Source of the DNA: Lachnospiraceae bacterium UBA2864
GTDB taxonomy: Bacteria; Bacillota; Clostridia; Lachnospirales; Lachnospiraceae
Assembly: GCA_002350525.1 (NCBI GenBank)
Contig: DEFA01000022.1
Coordinates: forward strand, 133,684 to 197,683
Length of the DNA stretch: 64,000 bases
Direction of reading: 5' to 3'
In this document: one piece after another, positions 59,996 to 64,000 of the stretch
How positions within the stretch are numbered: the first letter of the stretch is position 1
Layout of the letters: each line of letters starts with the position of its first letter
The notes under the pieces: generated by a model
The model's input: only the letters and a program-made list of their open reading frames with translations
Databases searched by the model: none
What the model was told of the DNA's origin: nothing
Made by a program: the position numbers and the translations under genes

Positions 59996-61495
59996 ATGAG
60001 TAATGTAAATGCGAAGGAAAAGGTTATAATCATCGGAGGCGGAATCGCAGGTCTTTCAGCAGGTGTATATGCACTTCGTGCAGGATTTGATGCTGAGATT
60101 TATGAAAAGAATGCTATTCCTGGCGGAGAATGTATAGGATGGAACAGACAGGGATATCATATAGATAACTGTATACATTGGCTTACGGGAACAAGAAAAG
60201 ATACTGATATGTATGAGGTATGGAAAAAGGTAGGTGCTCTTTCCGATGACACAGAATATGCTGAAATCAATGCCTTTTATTCAACAATCAGTAACGGACA
60301 GACAGCAACACTCTGGAATGATCTTGAGCGTACCAAGAGAGAACTTATCGCTATTTCTCCGGAAGATGAGGAGGAGATAAGAAAATTCATTCAGTATGTA
60401 GAGTATTCAAAGCAGTGCCTTTTCCCGGCGAAAAAGCCTATGGAAATGTGGGGAGTAAAAGATTACATAGATATGGGAAAAAACATGGTCGATTTTCCGA
60501 AGGTTATGAAGGAATTCGGAAAGATATCTCTTGAAGATTACAGCAAGAGATTTAAGTCCCCTATTCTCAGAAAACTCATGTGTGATTATCTGCCAAAGGA
60601 GTACTGTGCTTATGCATTTCTTGTATCTTATGCAACTATGGCAGACGGTAACGGCAAGATCCCTATGGGTGCATCTCTTCAGATGTCACTTCGTATGGAG
60701 AAAAAGTTTAAAGACTTAGGCGGAAAAATCTATTATAATTCAAGTATTAAGAAGATTGATCTGGATAAAAAGTCGGCTGTCGGAATTACACTTGATGATG
60801 GAAAATCCATAAGAGGAGACTATATTATCCCTACAGTTGATTCTTATGTTCTATTTAATAAGCTTCTTCCTGCCGGATATATGCCGAAAGAAGTTAAGGC
60901 TGCATACGAAGCACCAAAAAAGTATCCTACGATAAGTGGATTTCAGGTTGCATTTGCGGTAAGTGAAAATTATGATAGAGGAGAGACGGTATTTATAGAT
61001 ATCGATCCTATAAAGATCGGAAATCGTACATTTGAAAGGATGTACGTAAAGGCCTACGGTTATGATCCGCTCTTTGTTAAAGACGGAAAGCAGGTTATCC
61101 AGACTTGTATATCTCAGACAGATGAGGATTTTGAGGTATGGAAGAACCTGAGTGAAGATGAATATAAAGCACTTAAGGATAAACTTGTGAAGGAAGTAGA
61201 GAAGAGAATTCAGGATGCTTTCCCTGAACTTGTAGGTGATATGATGTTTCTTGATTGCTGGACACCGCTTACTTATGAGAGATATTGCAATGCATATCAT
61301 GGAAGCTATATGAGTTTTACAACAACTCCTGAAGCCAAGCAGCTTAAACTGAAAGGCAAAGTAAAGGGAATAGATAATCTTTATCTTGCAGGTCAGTGGA
61401 CCAGTTCACCCGGGGGACTTCCGGTTGCGGCAGCCAGCGGTAAATTTGCGATCCAGAGAATCCTTAAGAGCAAAAAACTCAGTATAGATATCTAA
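59996..61495 (+). CDS. FAD-dependent oxidoreductase, phytoene-desaturase-like
   Basis: A 499-residue flavoenzyme. The N-terminal dinucleotide site is IIGGGIAGLSAGVYALRAGF, with IYEKNAIPGG at the end of strand 2. The C-terminal FAD motif is LYLAGQWTSSPGGLPVAAAS. The layout fits the CrtI/NAD(P)-dependent amine-oxidase-like group, whose members desaturate or isomerise isoprenoids and related lipids. No carotenoid genes are nearby, so the substrate is open. It forms an operon with the TetR gene downstream. Confidence 0.88.
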   Translation: MSNVNAKEKVIIIGGGIAGLSAGVYALRAGFDAEIYEKNAIPGGECIGWNRQGYHIDNCIHWLTGTRKDTDMYEVWKKVGALSDDTEYAEINAFYSTISNGQTATLWNDLERTKRELIAISPEDEEEIRKFIQYVEYSKQCLFPAKKPMEMWGVKDYIDMGKNMVDFPKVMKEFGKISLEDYSKRFKSPILRKLMCDYLPKEYCAYAFLVSYATMADGNGKIPMGASLQMSLRMEKKFKDLGGKIYYNSSIKKIDLDKKSAVGITLDDGKSIRGDYIIPTVDSYVLFNKLLPAGYMPKEVKAAYEAPKKYPTISGFQVAFAVSENYDRGETVFIDIDPIKIGNRTFERMYVKAYGYDPLFVKDGKQVIQTCISQTDEDFEVWKNLSEDEYKALKDKLVKEVEKRIQDAFPELVGDMMFLDCWTPLTYERYCNAYHGSYMSFTTTPEAKQLKLKGKVKGIDNLYLAGQWTSSPGGLPVAAASGKFAIQRILKSKKLSIDI

Positions 61496-61529
61496 AAGAT
61501 AATTAATATGTATTATTTGAGGAACAAAG

Positions 61530-62102
61530 ATGACAAGAAAAGAGCAGAAGGAAGAAAAAAGACAAAAGATACTCATGACGGCACTCGCATTATTTGTTGA
61601 GCGTGGGTATTACGATACCAAAATCACTGATATAGCTTCGGCGGTTCCCATGAGTACGGGACTGATGTTTCACTATTTCGAATCTAAGGAAGAACTTTGG
61701 CTCGAGTTGGTGAAGATGGGAGCGGCAGGTACCAAGTCAGCGAGTGGTGCGGAAGCGGGCGAAATACCGCCGGGTATCTATCTGGAGAAATTTTTGGAAC
61801 AGCTCTTTTCATATGCAAAAGATCAGCCGTGGGTGTTCAATATGTTCGTCCTGATGGGACAGGCAAGGAGGAGTGGAATGCCGGAGGAGGCGAGACGGGT
61901 TGCGCTTTCGGTAGATACGATCAAAGATACGGAAAAGCTTATAAAGAAAGGACAGAAGGATGGAATCTTTAGAAGCGGAGATCCGGAACTCCTTTCAAGA
62001 TGCTTCTGGGCATCGGTTCAGGGAATTATGGAAGAGATGGCTATGGATAAAGAGATGAAGGCTCCGGATCCAAAGTGGATAATGGCACTTATTTTAAAAT
62101 AG
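61530..62102 (+). CDS. TetR-family transcriptional regulator
   Basis: A 190-residue protein with helix-turn-helix ITDIASAVPMSTGLMFHYFE (about 31-50). It follows the FAD enzyme by 34 bases and should bind the ATTGAAT-N4-ATTCAAT palindromes upstream of that operon. Ligand unknown. Confidence 0.9.
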   Translation: MTRKEQKEEKRQKILMTALALFVERGYYDTKITDIASAVPMSTGLMFHYFESKEELWLELVKMGAAGTKSASGAEAGEIPPGIYLEKFLEQLFSYAKDQPWVFNMFVLMGQARRSGMPEEARRVALSVDTIKDTEKLIKKGQKDGIFRSGDPELLSRCFWASVQGIMEEMAMDKEMKAPDPKWIMALILK

Positions 62103-62139
62103 TGAAGAGACAAAAGTACAGGTAAGGCATGACCATCAT

Positions 62140-62364
62140 GTTAATGAATTAACAGCAGCGTGTAATGCTATAGGAGGTTGGAAAACTGGTAATGCTGTAA
62201 TTACTCCCGGGTTTAATCTTCCTGCAAAATATATAATTCATGCTGTTGGTCCGAGATGGAGGGGTGGTTGTATGCAGGAATCGTTGAAGCTAAGTTAAAG
62301 GATACATGGGAAATTGCATTAAAAAGTTATAAGAATAATACTGTCAAAATAATTTATTAGCACT
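62140..62364 (+). pseudogene. Relic of a macro-domain (ADP-ribose-binding) gene
   Basis: The frame from 62144 reads ELTAACNAIGGWKTGNAVIT, PGFNLPAKYIIHAVGPRW and RGG, then stops at 62296. A second frame continues EAKLKDTWEIALKSYKNN to a stop at 62358. This matches the middle of bacterial macro domains (GxAxxTxGYxLPAKYxIHTVGP), with the N-terminal NAAN loop and the C-terminus missing. The gap 62103-62508 otherwise holds only the hsp20 control region. Confidence 0.78.
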
Positions 62365-62399
62365 CACCACTTGACAGTGCTAATAATTTGTGCTATAAC
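62357..62399 (+). promoter_or_regulatory. CIRCE element and hsp20 promoter
   Basis: TTAGCACTC (62357-62365), 9 bases, CAGTGCTAA (62375-62383) is the HrcA-binding CIRCE palindrome with one mismatch. TTGACA (62371-62376), 17 bases, TATAAC (62394-62399) forms the promoter, so HrcA would cover the -35. Confidence 0.88.
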
Positions 62400-62508
62400 G
62401 TAGTCAGAACAAAGGAATAGAGAAGATTCCGATAAAGAATCCAAACACTCCTTCCCTTGCTCATGAAACATATTATTAAATATTTTTCTTGAGAAGGAGG
62501 AATGACTT

Positions 62509-62955
62509 ATGTTACTACCTAGTATTTTTGGAGAAAACTTATTGGATGACTGGATGGATTTTCCAAGGATTGATTTCGGTGATGTTGATCGCAAGCTATA
62601 CGGAAAAAGAGCTGCACAGGTTATGAAGACTGATGTGCATGAGCATGATGACAAGTATGAATTGGACATCGATTTGCCAGGATTTAAGAAAGATGAGATT
62701 AAACTCTCACTTGAGAATGGTTATCTGTCAGTAAGTGCTTCTAAGGGTCTTGATAAGGATGAAAAGGACAAGAAGGGTAAGATCATCCGTCAGGAACGTT
62801 ATGCTGGTGCCATGCAGAGAAGCTTCTATGTAGGTGAAGCAGTTAAGCAGGAGGATGTAAAAGCCAAGTTCGAGGATGGCGTTTTGAAACTGTCAATTCC
62901 AAAGAGTGAAACGGAAAAACTTCCGGAGAAAAAGTATATAGCTATTGAAGGATAA
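62509..62955 (+). CDS. Hsp20/alpha-crystallin small heat-shock protein
   Basis: A 148-residue chaperone that holds unfolded proteins. The alpha-crystallin domain is YELDIDLPGFKKDEIKLSLE, then RSFYVGEAVKQEDVKAKFED and GVLKLSIPK, with a short tail. GAAGGAGG precedes the ATG. Control by HrcA through CIRCE is expected, unusual for hsp20 in some Firmicutes but common in clostridia. Confidence 0.95.
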   Translation: MLLPSIFGENLLDDWMDFPRIDFGDVDRKLYGKRAAQVMKTDVHEHDDKYELDIDLPGFKKDEIKLSLENGYLSVSASKGLDKDEKDKKGKIIRQERYAGAMQRSFYVGEAVKQEDVKAKFEDGVLKLSIPKSETEKLPEKKYIAIEG

Positions 62956-62968
62956 TATGTAACTAAGG

Positions 62969-63014
62969 GGATGCCGTGGTTGTACCGGAGTGTACGATTA
63001 CGGCATCCTTTTTT
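62969..63014 (+). terminator. Terminator after hsp20
   Basis: GGATGCCGT (62969-62977) pairs with ACGGCATCC (63000-63008), followed by six T. Confidence 0.9.
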
Positions 63015-63223
63015 ATGCCCTCAAAGAGCTGAACTGTATTTTACACCAAATAGGTTTGAAAAGTGATTCATAGCTGCCTTATATTTTTGATGAGTGGCAA
63101 AGCCGGAGTATGGATGATTACTTAGAGAGCATCCCTCTTTTTGTATGTCATGTATATATCATGTATGGTATAGTAGAATTGTCATTTGTTAAACTTCGAT
63201 TTGGCAATGTGTGAGGAAAGTAT

Positions 63224-63763
63224 ATGAGTTTAAAGGAAACGAGTAAATATATGAGTCTGATACTCAGACATAAGCCTGAAATCATTGGCATTTCTCTTGA
63301 TGAACATGGGTGGGCAAATGTCGATGAACTTATAGCGGGTATTGCTAAGACTCAGAAATTTGATATGGGTATTCTTGAAGAAATAGTAAGAACTGACGAG
63401 AAACAGAGATATTCATTTAATGAAGATAAAACAAAGATAAGAGCTAATCAGGGACATTCAGTTCAGGTAGATGTTGAACTTGAGGAGACCGAGCCTCCTG
63501 AAGAGCTGTGGCATGGAACCGGAGAAAAGTTTGTTTCAGCGATAGACGAACAAGGACTTATTCCGAAGTCCAGGCTTTATGTACATTTGTCGAAGGATGA
63601 AGAAACAGCAAAGAAGGTTGGATCACGACATGGCAGACCAGTTCTGTACATAGTAAGTTCAGGCCGGATGTATAGAGATGGATATAAGTTTTATCTTTCA
63701 AAGAATGGTGTCTGGTTAACAAAGGAAGTTCCGGTAAAGTATTTAAAGAAGATAGATGAATAA
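63224..63763 (+). CDS. kptA: RNA 2'-phosphotransferase (Tpt1/KptA family)
   Basis: A 179-residue enzyme. The N-terminal winged-helix part has SKYMSLILRHKPE and GWANVDELI. The C-terminal ADP-ribosyltransferase-like part has ELWHGTGEKF, SRLYVHLSKD and GRPVLYIV, with the Arg, His and Arg residues of the active site present. In eukaryotes it moves the 2'-phosphate of spliced tRNA to NAD+. In bacteria its substrate is unclear, though NAD-linked RNA repair is proposed. A macro-domain relic lies 860 bases upstream, of interest because macro domains act on ADP-ribose products. Confidence 0.93.
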   Translation: MSLKETSKYMSLILRHKPEIIGISLDEHGWANVDELIAGIAKTQKFDMGILEEIVRTDEKQRYSFNEDKTKIRANQGHSVQVDVELEETEPPEELWHGTGEKFVSAIDEQGLIPKSRLYVHLSKDEETAKKVGSRHGRPVLYIVSSGRMYRDGYKFYLSKNGVWLTKEVPVKYLKKIDE

Positions 63764-63764
63764 T

Positions 63765-63998
63765 ATGGAAATAGCAACGATTACATTTAGACTTCATGCT
63801 CCTTGGGTGCATAGTCTGAAAGAAAAGAGAATGATAGTTAAGAGTAGCGGGCAATGAAAAAAGTTTGTCAATTAAGGTTGAGAAATGTTTTCCTATGTAT
63901 TAGGATGCAAGAAGAGGGCTATCTGAAGCAAGCCTTCAAGATGAATAGGGAGATGTTGGAAGTGTATCTTTAGGAATGATGATTGATTCTGGATATAA
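63765..63998 (+). pseudogene. Relic of a DUF503 (YlxP-like) gene
   Basis: From 63765 the frame reads MEIATITFRLHAPWVHSLKE and KRMIVKS, then stops at 63857. This is the N-terminus of DUF503 proteins (LKEKRMVVKS). Beyond it, all frames contain stops up to the window edge. The full protein is about 95 residues. It starts 1 base after the kptA stop. Confidence 0.65.
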
Positions 63999-64000
63999 GC

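Noticed and set aside
1..64000. tRNA, rRNA, prophage, integrase, transposase or plasmid genes
   Set aside because: None could be recognised on either strand. The mobility suggested by relics and repeats has no visible element behind it.

Overview
The window looks like a chromosome segment of a low-to-moderate GC Firmicute, most likely a Lachnospiraceae member close to Butyrivibrio/Pseudobutyrivibrio. The reasons are the very strong AGGAGG ribosome sites, TTGACA-17-TATAAT promoters, many TetR-controlled transporter cassettes, four members of the ATC-hydrolase family, a DUF3793-flavodoxin pair, and class II xylose isomerase. The genus is an inference. No rRNA, tRNA, CRISPR array, IS element or prophage was seen.

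Layout. (1) 1-13.5 kb: the end of one fused permease-ATPase ABC gene, a complete ECF transporter (S, T, double ATPase), an AraC regulator, two more pairs of fused permease-ATPase ABC genes, a TetR regulator, and an ATC-hydrolase-like gene. This set resembles yersiniabactin-type (YbtPQ) and streptococcal SiaDE/SiaFGH heme/siderophore uptake loci. (2) 13.7-26.7 kb: three ABC ATPase + FtsX-like permease pairs, each with its own TetR regulator and clear operators. (3) 26.9-28.1 kb: two more ATC-hydrolase-like genes. (4) 28.4-29.7 kb: enolase. (5) 29.8-35.3 kb: TetR, MATE pump, rifampin-phosphotransferase-like enzyme, esterase. (6) 35.3-39.6 kb: ketopantoate-reductase-like enzyme, xylA, a fusion relic of a second MATE/phosphotransferase pair, and pepC. 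(7) 39.7-44.5 kb: a seven-gene operon (two GNATs, three membrane proteins, ATC-hydrolase-like, esterase). (8) 44.7-53.1 kb: glutathione peroxidase, an anchored hypothetical protein, DUF3793 + flavodoxin, a small membrane protein + P1B-type ATPase resembling ferrosome (fez) genes, a DtxR-family regulator, feoA and feoB. (9) 53.2-64 kb: GH1 glucosidase, tRNA deacylase, MFS pump, TetR/ArsR regulators, SDR and FAD enzymes, Hsp20 with a CIRCE element, KptA, and relics of GGDEF, Rex, macro-domain and DUF503 genes.

How it fits together. An 18-bp palindrome, RGTTAGA-N4-TCTAAYY, recurs next to the ECF operon, an ABC pair, pepC, the GNAT operon, DUF3793-flavodoxin and feoAB. In four cases it lies just downstream of a -10 box. 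With the DtxR-family gene at 50.2 kb beside feoAB, it is best read as the iron box of a regulon covering iron import, iron-sparing electron transfer and perhaps iron storage in ferrosomes. A second theme is repeated TetR + exporter cassettes with visible signs of duplication, recombination and decay.
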